A stretch of DNA of 64,000 nt from Dyadobacter sp. SG02 (GCF_900109045.1 NZ_FNYL01000002.1:558001-622000); one strand, 5' to 3'; positions 18,404 to 27,483 are shown, counted from the first letter of the stretch. Program-made: numbers and translations. The notes: generated from the sequence alone by a model not told the origin.

Positions 18404-20218
18404 ATGAAATCCATCAAAATATTCATCATCGCCGGGACGGTCGCATTGCTGAGCTCCGGGTGTGAAAAAGTGCTCGAAGAGCATCCGCAATCCCAGATCG
18501 TACCTTCGTATTTCAACAGCCCGTCGGGCGTGCTCGGCGGCATTGCCGGGGTGTACAACGACATCCGCAGCCAATGGGGCACCGAGGGCTTCACCGTCGA
18601 AATGCAGGCAGGCACCGACGAGTTTATCCAGGGCCTTAGCGCCGGTACGCCCATTCCTTACACCTACAATGGCCTGAACGGCAGTAACTTCGGTTCGGCC
18701 TGGGGCATTGCGTTCCAGGATATCAACACATTGAACGGCGTGCTGCAATACGGGCAGACGACCGACCTTCCCGAGGCGACCCGCAAGCAGTATCTGGCAC
18801 AGGCCAAGTTCCTGAGGGCATTCTGGTATTTCTACCTCGTGCAAACCTGGGGCGATGTGCCTTTGCACACGGAATTTATCACCGTGCCTTCGCAGGCCGC
18901 GTCGCGGCAACCCGCGGCGCAGGTTTATGAATTGATTATTAAAGATTTGACCGAAGCCGCGGCCGACCTGCCCAACCAGCCTACCGCACCGTTCCTGGGC
19001 AAGGCGGCTACCAAGCCCGTGGCGCAATTTCTGCTCGCGAAGGCCTACCTCACCCACGGCTGGCTGAACAACACCGCCGCCGATTTCACCCGGGCAGCCG
19101 CATTGTGCGACGAGATCATCGCCAACAAATCGGCTTACGCGCTCGACCTCTGGCAGGATTACGGGGATGCATTCGTGCCTGCGAACGACTATGGCAAGGA
19201 AACCATGTTCGTCAGCGACCACGTACTCGATCCGAAATACGGCTATTACAGCGTAGGGGCTGCGGCAGGCGGCGGCGCGGCACAGAACCTGAGCCCGTGG
19301 TTTACCAACTGGAATTATCCGAACAACAGTGGTATCAATTCGTTCAGGAATGCCTCGGGCGCATTTGTAAACAGCGGAACCTCCGGCATGATCCGCGATT
19401 CGTACTACGGCCGCCCGTACATACGCATGCGTCCGAATTCCGACAAATGGGCCACCGGCCCGCGCGCGGGCAAAAACTACTTTCTCGATCAGGCCTTTAC
19501 CAACCGCGACGTGGATTCGCGTTTTGCCAACTCGTTTTACACGGTGTATATTTCAAATACCTCCATTACCAATGCGGCTAATGCGGCCAACAACAGCCGC
19601 GGGATCGGCTACACCACCGTGGTAGGCCAGGATACCGCCGTGTGGCTGCCCGATTACGAAGTGCCGGGGGCGCCGCAGTTTATTGGTAATCGCCCGTTCA
19701 AGGGTATTGTCGTGCCGCCGAGCCTTTGGAACAATGGTATTTTTCCTGCTTTGAAAAAATTCATGGACCCGAGCCGCGGGGCGAACTTCAACGACCCTTC
19801 CACGCGTCCGTGTGTGCTGTACCGCTTTTCGGACGTATATATGACGGGCGCGGAAGCATATTTCAAAGCCGGTGACGCCGCGAAGGCTGCCGCTTTGATC
19901 AACGTCGTACGCCAACGTGCGGCATTCCGCAAGAGTAATACCACCGCGCAGAACGCGGCGGCAGCGGCGGCCATGACCATCGCCGCCAAAGATGTGACGC
20001 TGGACTTCATCCTCGACGAGCGGAGCCGCGAGTTTTTCGGCGAATGGCAGCGTTGGCACGACCTCGTACGTACACGCTCCCTCGTGCGCCGCGTGCAGGA
20101 ATGGAACCAGGAGGCGGCGCCTTATGTGAAGGATTTCAATATGCTGAGGCCCATCCCGCAGGCGCAGATCGATAGAGTGGTGGATGGCCCTGCTTTTGTA
20201 CAAAATTCCGGATATTAA
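18404..20218 (+). CDS. SusD/RagB-family surface glycan-binding lipoprotein
   Basis: The protein has 604 residues and starts 7 bp after SusC. The lipoprotein signal MKSIKIFIIAGTVALLSSGC places the lipidated Cys at residue 20. The body has SusD helices and TPR-like elements (SGVLGGIAGVYNDI, LAQAKFLRAFWYFYLVQTWGDVPL, FLLAKAYLTHGW) and the C-terminal signature LDFILDERSREFFGEWQRWHDLVRT followed by RPIPQAQIDRV. It is somewhat longer than typical (about 500-550). It forms the lid of the SusC channel and binds the oligosaccharide. GH43 follows directly, so the locus is a canonical utilisation operon. Confidence 0.97.
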   Translation: MKSIKIFIIAGTVALLSSGCEKVLEEHPQSQIVPSYFNSPSGVLGGIAGVYNDIRSQWGTEGFTVEMQAGTDEFIQGLSAGTPIPYTYNGLNGSNFGSAWGIAFQDINTLNGVLQYGQTTDLPEATRKQYLAQAKFLRAFWYFYLVQTWGDVPLHTEFITVPSQAASRQPAAQVYELIIKDLTEAAADLPNQPTAPFLGKAATKPVAQFLLAKAYLTHGWLNNTAADFTRAAALCDEIIANKSAYALDLWQDYGDAFVPANDYGKETMFVSDHVLDPKYGYYSVGAAAGGGAAQNLSPWFTNWNYPNNSGINSFRNASGAFVNSGTSGMIRDSYYGRPYIRMRPNSDKWATGPRAGKNYFLDQAFTNRDVDSRFANSFYTVYISNTSITNAANAANNSRGIGYTTVVGQDTAVWLPDYEVPGAPQFIGNRPFKGIVVPPSLWNNGIFPALKKFMDPSRGANFNDPSTRPCVLYRFSDVYMTGAEAYFKAGDAAKAAALINVVRQRAAFRKSNTTAQNAAAAAAMTIAAKDVTLDFILDERSREFFGEWQRWHDLVRTRSLVRRVQEWNQEAAPYVKDFNMLRPIPQAQIDRVVDGPAFVQNSGY

Positions 20219-20239
20219 ACCTTGTTAATCACTCCATTT

Positions 20240-21286
20240 ATGATCCGCACCTTTTTACCCGCCGGACTGGCCGTGCTGCTGGCCCTCGCCAGCCCGGGCA
20301 CCGGCTACGGCCAGGAAACCAAAGTGAAGCCGTTGATCGGCGACCTGTTCACCGCCGACCCGTCCGCGCATGTTTTCAATAATAAAATTTACATTTATCC
20401 ATCCCACGACATCGAGGCCAATGTGCCGCAGGACGACGAAGGCGGGCATTTCAATATGCGCGATTACCACGTGTATTCAATGGACAATATCGGCGGTAAG
20501 GTGACCGATCACGGCGTTGTACTCGATTTGAAGGACATTCCCTGGGCGGGGCGCCAGCTGTGGGCGCCGGATGCGGCATTCAAAAATGGTACTTATTACC
20601 TGTATTTTCCCGCCAAGGACAAGGAGGACGTTTTCAGGATCGGTGTAGCCACTTCAAAATCGCCCGCGGGACCATTCAAAGCGGAGCCAAAGCCGATACC
20701 GGGCAGTTACAGCATCGATCCGGCCGCTTTTACTGATACCGACGGACAGACTTACATGTACTTCGGCGGGATCTGGGGCGGGCAATTGCAGCGGTGGCAT
20801 TCGGGAAAGTATGACAAAGCGCTGTCTACCGACCTGGGCAAGGGCCACGACAAAGAACCTGCATTGAGTGCCAAAGTGGCTAAAATGAGCGATGATATGC
20901 GCACATTCGCCGAAGCGCCGCGCGATGTGCAGATACTCGACGAACACGGTAAGCCCCTGCTCGGCGGCGACCACGACCGCCGGTTTTTTGAAGGCGCCTG
21001 GATGCACAAGTTCAATGGCAAATACTACTTTTCGTATTCTACCGGCGACACGCATTTGCTTTGTTATGCCGAAAGCGCTTCGCCTTACGGGCCTTTTACT
21101 TACAAAGGTGTGATCATGAAGCCGGTAACGGGCTGGACGACGCACCATTCCATTGTCGAGTTCAAAGGGAAATGGTACATTTTTTACCACGATTCGGAGA
21201 TTTCAGGTAAAACCCACCTGCGCAATGTGAAGGTACGGGAGCTTGTACGCGGCGCGGACGGTGCGATCGCCCCGATCGTGCCCTGA
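20240..21286 (+). CDS. Secreted GH43 glycosidase (beta-xylosidase / alpha-L-arabinofuranosidase type)
   Basis: The protein has 348 residues, with signal peptide MIRTFLPAGLAVLLALASPG ending near GYGQ. I preferred the ATG at 20240 to an in-frame TTG at 20222. The five-bladed propeller shows the three GH43 acids: Asp40 in ADPSAHVFNNKIYIYPSHD (general base), Asp160 in SIDPAAFTD (pKa modulator) and Glu251 in FEGAWMHK (general acid). No appended carbohydrate-binding domain is present. It starts 21 bp after SusD, so it belongs to the same transcript. GH43 removes xylose or arabinose from xylan fragments, which fits the neighbouring GH67 and esterase. The exact specificity is not visible. Confidence 0.93.
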   Translation: MIRTFLPAGLAVLLALASPGTGYGQETKVKPLIGDLFTADPSAHVFNNKIYIYPSHDIEANVPQDDEGGHFNMRDYHVYSMDNIGGKVTDHGVVLDLKDIPWAGRQLWAPDAAFKNGTYYLYFPAKDKEDVFRIGVATSKSPAGPFKAEPKPIPGSYSIDPAAFTDTDGQTYMYFGGIWGGQLQRWHSGKYDKALSTDLGKGHDKEPALSAKVAKMSDDMRTFAEAPRDVQILDEHGKPLLGGDHDRRFFEGAWMHKFNGKYYFSYSTGDTHLLCYAESASPYGPFTYKGVIMKPVTGWTTHHSIVEFKGKWYIFYHDSEISGKTHLRNVKVRELVRGADGAIAPIVP

Positions 21287-21348
21287 GCCAGCGCGATCGT
21301 CCCGGTCGTGCTCCAAACGGAAATAATGTGAATATTTTGGGGATAGAA

Positions 21349-21383
21349 GCGCCGGTACGAGCTTTTACAGGCTGTACCGGCGC
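21349..21383 (+). terminator. Hairpin between GH43 and the Gfo/Idh gene, partial terminator or processing site
   Basis: GCGCCGGTAC (21349-21358) pairs perfectly with GTACCGGCGC (21374-21383) around a 15-nt loop. Only ATTTCAT follows, so it is not a strong intrinsic terminator. It may attenuate the operon or mark mRNA processing between GH43 and the downstream oxidoreductase. Confidence 0.5.
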
Positions 21384-21429
21384 ATTTCATACCGGAAACC
21401 TCATTCCAAGCATTCAACTCATACAAGCT

Positions 21430-22518
21430 ATGCAAATCGAAAGACGCGATTTTTTATCGACATTAACACTCGCGGGAGCTGCTACATTGTTCTCCGGTAA
21501 CCCGCTCATCGCCGCCACTTCGCCGAAAAAGGACAAACTCGGCATTGCGCTCGTAGGCCTGGGCTATTACAGCACCGACCTGCTCGCACCCGCGCTGCAA
21601 CTCACCGAAAAGGCTTACCTCGCGGGCATCGTAACCGGCACGCCTTCCAAAGCCGAGGCATGGAAAGCCAAGTACAACATTCCCGACAAGAACATTTACA
21701 ACTACCAGAACTTCGACCAGATCGCTAAAAACCCGGATATCGACATCGTGTACGTGGTGCTGCCACCGTCGATGCACCGCGAATATGTGGTGAGGGCTGC
21801 GAAAGCGGGCAAACACGTGTTTTGCGAGAAACCGATGGCGCCGTCCGTGGCCGACTGCGAGGCGATGATCGCGGCTTGTAAAAGCAACAAGGTAAAACTG
21901 GCGATCGGCTACCGCTGCCAGCATGACCCAAATATTCAGGCCTATATGAAAGTGGCGAAAGAGCAGAAATTCGGGAAAGTGAAGATGGTCAACAGCGCAG
22001 CAGGATATTTCGACGCCCGCACCGACCACTGGAAGCAGAAAAAAGCGCTCGGAGGCGGCTGCATGGGCGATATGGGCGTGTACGCATTGCAAGGCGCGCG
22101 CCTGGCCACGGGCGAGGAACCCATCAGCGTGATCGCCCAGGCTTCAACCACCCGCCCGGACATTTACAAGGAGGTGGAAGAAACGATGATGTTCATGCTC
22201 GATTTCCCCAGCGGCGCCCGGGCTGCCTGCCAGACGAGTTTTGGCATTAATATGAACTACCTGCAAGTGAACTACGAAAAAGGCTGGGTGAAAATGGAAC
22301 CGCAGTCGGGTTACAATGGCAATAAAGGCAGTATGTCGGACGGAACGATTATTAATTTCCCGATCAAAAGCCAGCAGGCGAAACAAATGGACGAAGACTG
22401 TCTGGCCATCATGAATAACACCGACCTGATCGCTCCGGGTGAGGAAGGCTTGCGCGATATCCGCGTGGTGGAGGCGATCTACAAATCGGTGGCTTCGGGC
22501 AAGAGCGTGAAGATATAG
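21430..22518 (+). CDS. Tat-exported Gfo/Idh/MocA-family oxidoreductase
   Basis: The protein has 362 residues. I chose ATG 21430 because MQIERRDFLSTLTLAGAATL is a twin-arginine signal; the longer frame from 21328 adds 34 residues with no sense to them. The nucleotide-binding motif is slightly modified (GIALVGLGYYSTDLL). The family block HVFCEKPM carries the catalytic-type Lys, and a C-terminal alpha/beta domain follows (GGGCMGDMGVYALQGARLATG). Members oxidise or reduce sugars and sugar derivatives with tightly bound NAD(P). Its export to the periplasm beside a xylan operon suggests chemistry on a released mono- or oligosaccharide. Substrate unknown. Confidence 0.9.
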   Translation: MQIERRDFLSTLTLAGAATLFSGNPLIAATSPKKDKLGIALVGLGYYSTDLLAPALQLTEKAYLAGIVTGTPSKAEAWKAKYNIPDKNIYNYQNFDQIAKNPDIDIVYVVLPPSMHREYVVRAAKAGKHVFCEKPMAPSVADCEAMIAACKSNKVKLAIGYRCQHDPNIQAYMKVAKEQKFGKVKMVNSAAGYFDARTDHWKQKKALGGGCMGDMGVYALQGARLATGEEPISVIAQASTTRPDIYKEVEETMMFMLDFPSGARAACQTSFGINMNYLQVNYEKGWVKMEPQSGYNGNKGSMSDGTIINFPIKSQQAKQMDEDCLAIMNNTDLIAPGEEGLRDIRVVEAIYKSVASGKSVKI

Positions 22519-22615
22519 GCAGGCGGCCCAGGACTTCTGCATTAGCTTGATCAAATGTTCAAATTCAAAAAAGCAAGCTAAATTGCGTCATTCAAGCTTT
22601 AATTCAACATCTACA

Positions 22616-23023
22616 ATGAACAACACCCGTCGTAAATTTCTGGCTGCCTCCGCTACCCTCGCAGCAGGCGCTGCCGCATCGGTAGCCGCCCCGGTAGCTC
22701 CGGAGAAAAGCAAAACCCCATTGGTACACCACGTATTTTTCTGGCTCAAAAACCCGGGCTCTACCGCTGATCGCGACAAGATCATCGAAGGCCTGAAAAC
22801 GTTGCGGAAGATCGAGGCGATTAAGGAGCTTCGCATCGGAGTGGTGGCGAGCACGGAAAAAAGGGACGTCGTCGATAATAGCTGGGCGGTGTCCGAGCTG
22901 ATGTTTTTCGAAGACCTCGCCGGTCAGGCTATCTATCAGGACCACCCGATCCACCAAAAATTCATCAAGGATTGCAGCCACCTTTGGGATAAGGTGATCG
23001 TGTATGATGCGATGGACGTTTAG
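22616..23023 (+). CDS. Tat-exported Dabb (stress-responsive A/B barrel) domain protein
   Basis: The protein has 135 residues. I used ATG 22616, since MNNTRRKFLAASATLAAGAA is a twin-arginine signal; the in-frame 22547 start adds an implausible extension. The mature 100 residues form a Dabb ferredoxin-like domain (LVHHVFFWLKNPGS, GLKTLRKIEAIKELRIG, DLAGQAIYQDHPIHQKFI). These domains usually dimerise and occur in stress proteins and a few small enzymes. It follows the Gfo/Idh gene by 97 bp and ends at a strong terminator, so it may be the last gene of the utilisation region. Function in the periplasm is unknown. Confidence 0.88.
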   Translation: MNNTRRKFLAASATLAAGAAASVAAPVAPEKSKTPLVHHVFFWLKNPGSTADRDKIIEGLKTLRKIEAIKELRIGVVASTEKRDVVDNSWAVSELMFFEDLAGQAIYQDHPIHQKFIKDCSHLWDKVIVYDAMDV

Positions 23024-23032
23024 GGTTTAGAG

Positions 23033-23061
23033 GAAGGAAAGGGAGGGCCTCCCTTTCCTTC
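23033..23061. terminator. Bidirectional hairpin terminator between convergent genes
   Basis: A perfect 13-bp stem (23033-23045 with 23049-23061, loop GGC) sits between the Dabb stop at 23023 and the TonB-receptor stop at 23067. The purine-rich left arm and pyrimidine-rich right arm give no long U tract, but the position serves both convergent transcripts. Confidence 0.75.
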
Positions 23062-23066
23062 TCAAA

Positions 23067-25685
23067 TCACCATTTAAAAGTAATGCTAGCCAGCACATTC
23101 GCCGGTTTCTGCGGGGAGCCGTTGGAGTTCCAGTAGCGTTCGTTGAGCAGATTGTTGGCTTTCAGGGCCAGGCGGTAGCGGGGTTGGTCGTAGAAAAGCG
23201 ATGCGTTCACGAGTGTGTAGGCAGGTACTTTGAATACATTGGAGCTTTCGAACCACGAGGCGCCCACGTAGTTGCCTCCCGCGCCGATGCCGAGCCCTTT
23301 GGCGTTGCCCTTCAAAATGTAATAGCTCGCCCAGATGTTGGCGACATGCTGCGGACTATTGATGAGCAGTTTGCCTTGTAATGCTTCGGCGGCCTTGTCG
23401 TAGCGGTTGTCGTTGTAGGCGTAACCCGCCACGATGTTCAGGCCGGTAACGGGGTTTGCGATGAGTTCCAGCTCCATACCTTTGCTTTTCTGGGTACCGT
23501 CCTGCACGGTGAAGTTCTGGCTGTTGATCACCTCGGTGCGCGTCGAGTTGGTGACGGCGATGTTGTAGTAGCTGATCGACCCGTTGAGTTTGTTGCGGAC
23601 GAGGTCGAATTTGATACCACCTTCCCATTGGTTGCCGAACTGCGGTTTCAGGTTCAAAACGGTGTTGTCGGGTTGTGTGACGGGCGCCTGGTTGACGAAT
23701 CCGTTCAGGTAATTCACGAAAACCGATAGCCGCTCCGGAATGGGCTGGTACACGAGCCCGAGCTTGGGGGAAAGAGAGTTCTGGCTGTAATCGCCCGTGT
23801 ATTTGCCGCTCGCCAGGGCCAATGTCCCGTCGGTGGTGAAGCGGTCGAAGCGCAAACTAAGCATGGCCATAAGCGAAGGGGTGATGTTGATCACATCCGA
23901 AGCATATACCCCGAAGCTCGTGCCTTTGTAGCTGGTACCGACAAAACCTTGCTGCGATGATTTCTGGTTGAGCTTGTCGGCATTGAAATCGGGCAGGGGC
24001 TTGCGGATGTTGACGGTGTCGTAGCGGACGGTTACCCGATAGAGGTCATAGTAATTCTGGTTGTAATCGGCGCCCAGCACAACACGGTTGCGCATGCGAC
24101 CGATCTGGAAATCTCCGATGAAATTCTGTTGCAGCTGAATGTTGCCGAACGTCTCGGGCGTCTGGTTACGGGCCGTGCGGGAGACGGTCGAGTCGGTCAG
24201 CATCGAGAATGTGACCAGGTATAAATGTTTATAAAAACCATTGGAAAACAGATAGCTGGTCTGTGATTTCCATTGCGAAGACAACTTGTACTCGATTTGT
24301 GCCTGCAAATTGTACACGCCCACGGAGGCGTCGATGCCGTTGTTGAGTAATGATTGTTTGTATCCCAATGGCAGGTCCTTGAAATTACGGGCCGTCACTT
24401 TCGAGAGTGAGCCGATATTGAAAGTCGAGGTAGTGTAGGCGGCCTGGGTAATGTCCACATCCACGAGGAATTTCAACCGGTCGTTGACCTGGTAGGAAAA
24501 GCTCGGGGCGACGGTGAAATTTTTGGCATAACCCTGGTCCTGGAACGTCCCTTCGGTTTGCCCGGCCGCATTGAGCCGGAACAATGCCGTGCGCTTCTCG
24601 TTCACCGGTGCATTCACGTCCACAGCGGCTCGTGCGAACCGGTAGCTGCCGGCGGTATAGCTCACTTCGCCGCCAAATGCATCGTAAGGTTTTTTGGTAA
24701 CATAATTAAAAACCCCGCCGAACGTAGCCGAGCGGTTGTTACCATATAATGTGCCCGAAGGGCCTTTCAAGACCTCCACGCTTTCGAGGATCACCGGGTT
24801 CATCGGAAGGATTGCGCTGGTCGTGAGCCCGTTGCGGACGCCGTTGAAGTTGGCGAAACCCCTGAGGATCATCCCCTGAGAGCCGCCGCCCGCGAAATTG
24901 GGCACCGCGCCGGGTACGTTCCGGTACAGGTCCGTGCGCTCGGTCACGAGCTGTTCCTGCATCAGCGCCTTTCCGATCACATTATATACCTGGGGGTTTT
25001 CTAGGTTTTTCAGCGGCAGGCGTGCGACGTTCTCGGTTTCTTTCCGGGCGAATTTGTTGACGTTACCACTGACGGTCACCTCGCGCAAAGCCTTGCTATC
25101 CTCATTAAGCGAAATGACCGGCAGCGTCGTGACCTGGTCTTCATTGATTTCCACCTCCTGCTCAATCGATGTGTAGCCGAGCATGCTCACGATGACCTTG
25201 TGTTTGCCCACGGGAATATTACGGATACTGAAATTGCCTTGCGGGTCGGTCTGGGCTCCTTTGGAAGTACCTTCCACGCGTACGGTAACTTCTATGGCGG
25301 CCTGGCCGTCGGCGGTTTGGACGGCCCCCTTCAGATGTCCCCTGCTTTCGCCTTTCGCAGGCCTGATGTTGATGCGCGTACCCTGGACCTGTATGCCCCG
25401 CGCGTAGTTTCCGAGGAGGTCTTTCAGCAGGTCGCCGACTGCCGTATTCTGATAATCGGGGCTGACGATCCGTTGGGTGTCCATTAATGTGCTGCTGTAA
25501 ACGAATGTGCAGCCGGCCTGGTCTTCCACGGCACGCAACGCCTCGGCCACGCTTACCTGCGTGAGTTTCAGGGTGATTTTTTTGTCCAGGATGGATTGTT
25601 GCGCGTGGCTGATGCCGATTTGGAGGGCCAGCATCGCCACGAGCGTCCACAGCTTGCGGTAGCCGGATTTTAAATAAGAATGCAT
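23067..25685 (-). CDS. STN-domain TonB-dependent siderophore receptor (FecA/FhuA type)
   Basis: The protein has 872 residues. After the signal peptide (ending near ISHAQQ) comes an STN signalling domain (ILDKKITLKLTQVSVAEALR, about residues 30-110) and a carboxypeptidase-like regulatory domain (KGAQTDPQGNFSIRNIPVGK). A plug follows with siderophore-receptor motifs (ILRGFANFNGVRNG, VEVLKGPSGTLYGNNRSATF), then a 22-strand barrel ending in Trp (ASITFKW). The STN domain contacts a FecR anti-sigma factor. The FecR and sigma-factor genes lie immediately upstream on the same strand. Family knowledge predicts ferric-siderophore import with self-induction; the ligand is not evident. Confidence 0.94.
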   Translation of the reverse strand: MHSYLKSGYRKLWTLVAMLALQIGISHAQQSILDKKITLKLTQVSVAEALRAVEDQAGCTFVYSSTLMDTQRIVSPDYQNTAVGDLLKDLLGNYARGIQVQGTRINIRPAKGESRGHLKGAVQTADGQAAIEVTVRVEGTSKGAQTDPQGNFSIRNIPVGKHKVIVSMLGYTSIEQEVEINEDQVTTLPVISLNEDSKALREVTVSGNVNKFARKETENVARLPLKNLENPQVYNVIGKALMQEQLVTERTDLYRNVPGAVPNFAGGGSQGMILRGFANFNGVRNGLTTSAILPMNPVILESVEVLKGPSGTLYGNNRSATFGGVFNYVTKKPYDAFGGEVSYTAGSYRFARAAVDVNAPVNEKRTALFRLNAAGQTEGTFQDQGYAKNFTVAPSFSYQVNDRLKFLVDVDITQAAYTTSTFNIGSLSKVTARNFKDLPLGYKQSLLNNGIDASVGVYNLQAQIEYKLSSQWKSQTSYLFSNGFYKHLYLVTFSMLTDSTVSRTARNQTPETFGNIQLQQNFIGDFQIGRMRNRVVLGADYNQNYYDLYRVTVRYDTVNIRKPLPDFNADKLNQKSSQQGFVGTSYKGTSFGVYASDVINITPSLMAMLSLRFDRFTTDGTLALASGKYTGDYSQNSLSPKLGLVYQPIPERLSVFVNYLNGFVNQAPVTQPDNTVLNLKPQFGNQWEGGIKFDLVRNKLNGSISYYNIAVTNSTRTEVINSQNFTVQDGTQKSKGMELELIANPVTGLNIVAGYAYNDNRYDKAAEALQGKLLINSPQHVANIWASYYILKGNAKGLGIGAGGNYVGASWFESSNVFKVPAYTLVNASLFYDQPRYRLALKANNLLNERYWNSNGSPQKPANVLASITFKW

Positions 25686-25766
25686 ACTTTTGAAAGAATG
25701 GTTAATTGATCACTCGATTGGCTGTCGACTCCGGCGTTCTGTCGCCAAACGCACGCCGGAACAGCT

Positions 25767-25791
25767 CCACGGCCTCGCCGTGGGGTTTTTT
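25767..25791 (+). terminator. Top-strand intrinsic terminator lying between fecR-like and receptor genes
   Basis: CCACGGC (25767-25773) and GCCGTGG (25777-25783) form a 7-bp stem with a 3-nt loop, followed on the top strand by GG and six T (25786-25791). The genes around it are read on the opposite strand, for which the hairpin has no U tract. It therefore looks like a stop for an antisense transcript. A second imperfect inverted repeat (about 25731-25759) lies beside it. Confidence 0.55.
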
Positions 25792-25816
25792 ACGGTTTAT
25801 CAGGGAGCTTGCTTCA

Positions 25817-26773
25817 TCAGTAAATGGTCAGTTTTTTGTTTTGGATTTTGTAATGGATATTCAATGAATAGGCCAGACTGCCCATCAGGTTTTCCAGCGA
25901 AGGATCGTCGAAGGAGCCCGTACAGCGCCGATCCGCAAGCTCCGGCTCGGTAATCACGACTTTTATCCCATACCACCTTTCCAGCACCGGCGCGATTTCC
26001 GACAGCGGCTGATTGTCGAATGCCAGCTTCCCGCGTACCCACCCGAAGTGCCCGCGTGCATATACACGATCATGTGCGAGACGATCTTCCTCATGATCGT
26101 AAATGCCGCGCTCGTTGACAGTGAGGATAAGCGGAACGGCATTAGCATTTTTAGGAGCAAAACGGACTTTGCCCTCGCTCACCACCAGCGTCACATTGCC
26201 GCTGCCCGGGTAGGATTTGAGATTAAATGCAGTGCCCAGCACCGTGGTGCGTGTGGTAGCCGTGTAAACGCTGAACGGCCGCGTACTGTCTTTGGCTACC
26301 TCAAAATAGCCTTCGCCGGTAAGCCATGCCACGCGCGCCGTGTCGCTGAACCCGACGGGATAAGTCAGCCGACTACCTGCATTGAGGTAAACCACCGTGC
26401 TGTCCGGCAGTAAGAAACGCTTGCGTTCACCGGCTACCGTTTGCAAATAGCGGTATTCGGTCTTGCGGGTAAAGACTGCCGTATTTTTCGAAGGCGTATG
26501 CCGAAAATAATTCCACGAGGCAACCAGCAAAAGGCTCGCGGCCGCTACTGCCAGGAGTGGGTAAAGCCAGCGCATGCGAGAGATTTTCGAACCGGATGTT
26601 TCGCGCAGATCGAGTTTTTGCCAGATTTCGGCCGTGGCGTCGTTTTCATCGTCGTGCTGGTCGTATTCATCCAGGTCGCCGGTATCGGCCAGCCAATGCG
26701 CCACTGCCCGGGTTTCTTCTTCGGTACAAAGGCCCTGGTGGTATTTTTGGAGTAATTCGGGCGTAATGCGCAT
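25817..26773 (-). CDS. FecR-family anti-sigma factor / signal transducer
   Basis: The protein has 318 residues. A cytoplasmic anti-sigma region (residues 1-65, with LLQKYHQGLCTEEETRAVAHWL, the usual Bacteroidota FecR opening) is followed by one transmembrane helix (about 69-87). The periplasmic FecR domain then shows TVVYLNAGSRLTYPVGFSDTARVAWLTGEGYFEVAKD and TVLGTAFNLKSYPG. A C-terminal STN-like segment (KLAFDNQPLSEIAPVLERWYGIKV) contacts the receptor. It transmits receptor occupancy to the sigma factor encoded 78 bp upstream. The layout sigma, FecR, receptor is the standard one for this family. Confidence 0.95.
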   Translation of the reverse strand: MRITPELLQKYHQGLCTEEETRAVAHWLADTGDLDEYDQHDDENDATAEIWQKLDLRETSGSKISRMRWLYPLLAVAAASLLLVASWNYFRHTPSKNTAVFTRKTEYRYLQTVAGERKRFLLPDSTVVYLNAGSRLTYPVGFSDTARVAWLTGEGYFEVAKDSTRPFSVYTATTRTTVLGTAFNLKSYPGSGNVTLVVSEGKVRFAPKNANAVPLILTVNERGIYDHEEDRLAHDRVYARGHFGWVRGKLAFDNQPLSEIAPVLERWYGIKVVITEPELADRRCTGSFDDPSLENLMGSLAYSLNIHYKIQNKKLTIY

Positions 26774-26851
26774 GGGATGGTCGACGGGTACAACAGGTTA
26801 GTTCCATAACCGGCGGCACATCCCTAAATGCAGTTTGAAAAAAATAAAAAA

Positions 26852-27373
26852 TTATTCGAGCCCGCTCCGGAGTAATGCGATGCTTTTGCTGATGTGGTAC
26901 TCGACCGTTTTGACCGAAACCTGCATTTCCTCGGCGATTTCGCGATTGCCCATACCTTGTTCGCGGCTCAGCTGGAAAATGCGGCGGGTAGCGGCCGGAA
27001 GCTGGGTAAGCAGGCTGGAAACCCTGCCCGAAAGTTGCTGAAATGAAACCATCTCTTCCGTCGTGTTCTCCTGCGCCGGGGCCTGCATTCCAATCAATGC
27101 GAGGTGTTTGTCATGAATGGCTTTGTCGCGGAAATGCTTGTTAACCTGCCATTTGGCGGCGCGGATGAGGTAATTTTCCGGTGCCGACCTGATTTCCAGC
27201 TCGGCCCGGCGTTCCCAGAGTGATTGAAAAATCCCCTGCACGATTTCCTTCGATTCTTCCTCGTCGCGCAGGTAGGAGCAGCAGAGGCGGAAAAGTTTTT
27301 TGGCATACGTCGTGTACAGCATCTCGAACGACTGCTCGTCAATGGTGATCAACTGCGACGGGTGGTTATGCAT
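26852..27373 (-). CDS. ECF RNA polymerase sigma factor (FecI-like)
   Basis: The protein has 173 residues, with sigma-70 region 2 (FEMLYTTYAKKLFRLCCSYLRDEEESKEIVQGIFQSLWERR) and region 4 (LPAATRRIFQLSREQGMGNREIAEEMQVSVKTVEYHISKSIALL), joined by a short acidic linker and with no extra domain. It is the first gene of the sigma, FecR, receptor cassette. By family logic it is held by the FecR-type protein at 25817-26773 and released when the receptor is occupied. It would then transcribe the receptor gene. I see no convincing promoter in the 110 bp before the start. Confidence 0.95.
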   Translation of the reverse strand: MHNHPSQLITIDEQSFEMLYTTYAKKLFRLCCSYLRDEEESKEIVQGIFQSLWERRAELEIRSAPENYLIRAAKWQVNKHFRDKAIHDKHLALIGMQAPAQENTTEEMVSFQQLSGRVSSLLTQLPAATRRIFQLSREQGMGNREIAEEMQVSVKTVEYHISKSIALLRSGLE

Positions 27374-27483
27374 TGCCTGAGGTGTAACGCCTTGGAACGG
27401 CGAATTTTCGGCAAATAAATGGCTTATTTAGTTTAATTACAAATTAAGTATTGCTGCTAAATGCACATTTCGGACTTTCGGAG

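Noticed and set aside
17413..18654. Minus-strand frame of 413 codons
   Set aside because: Spans the SusC/SusD junction antisense; no recognisable protein.
20222..20239. TTG start for the GH43 gene
   Set aside because: ATG at 20240 begins a normal signal peptide; the extension adds only six residues.
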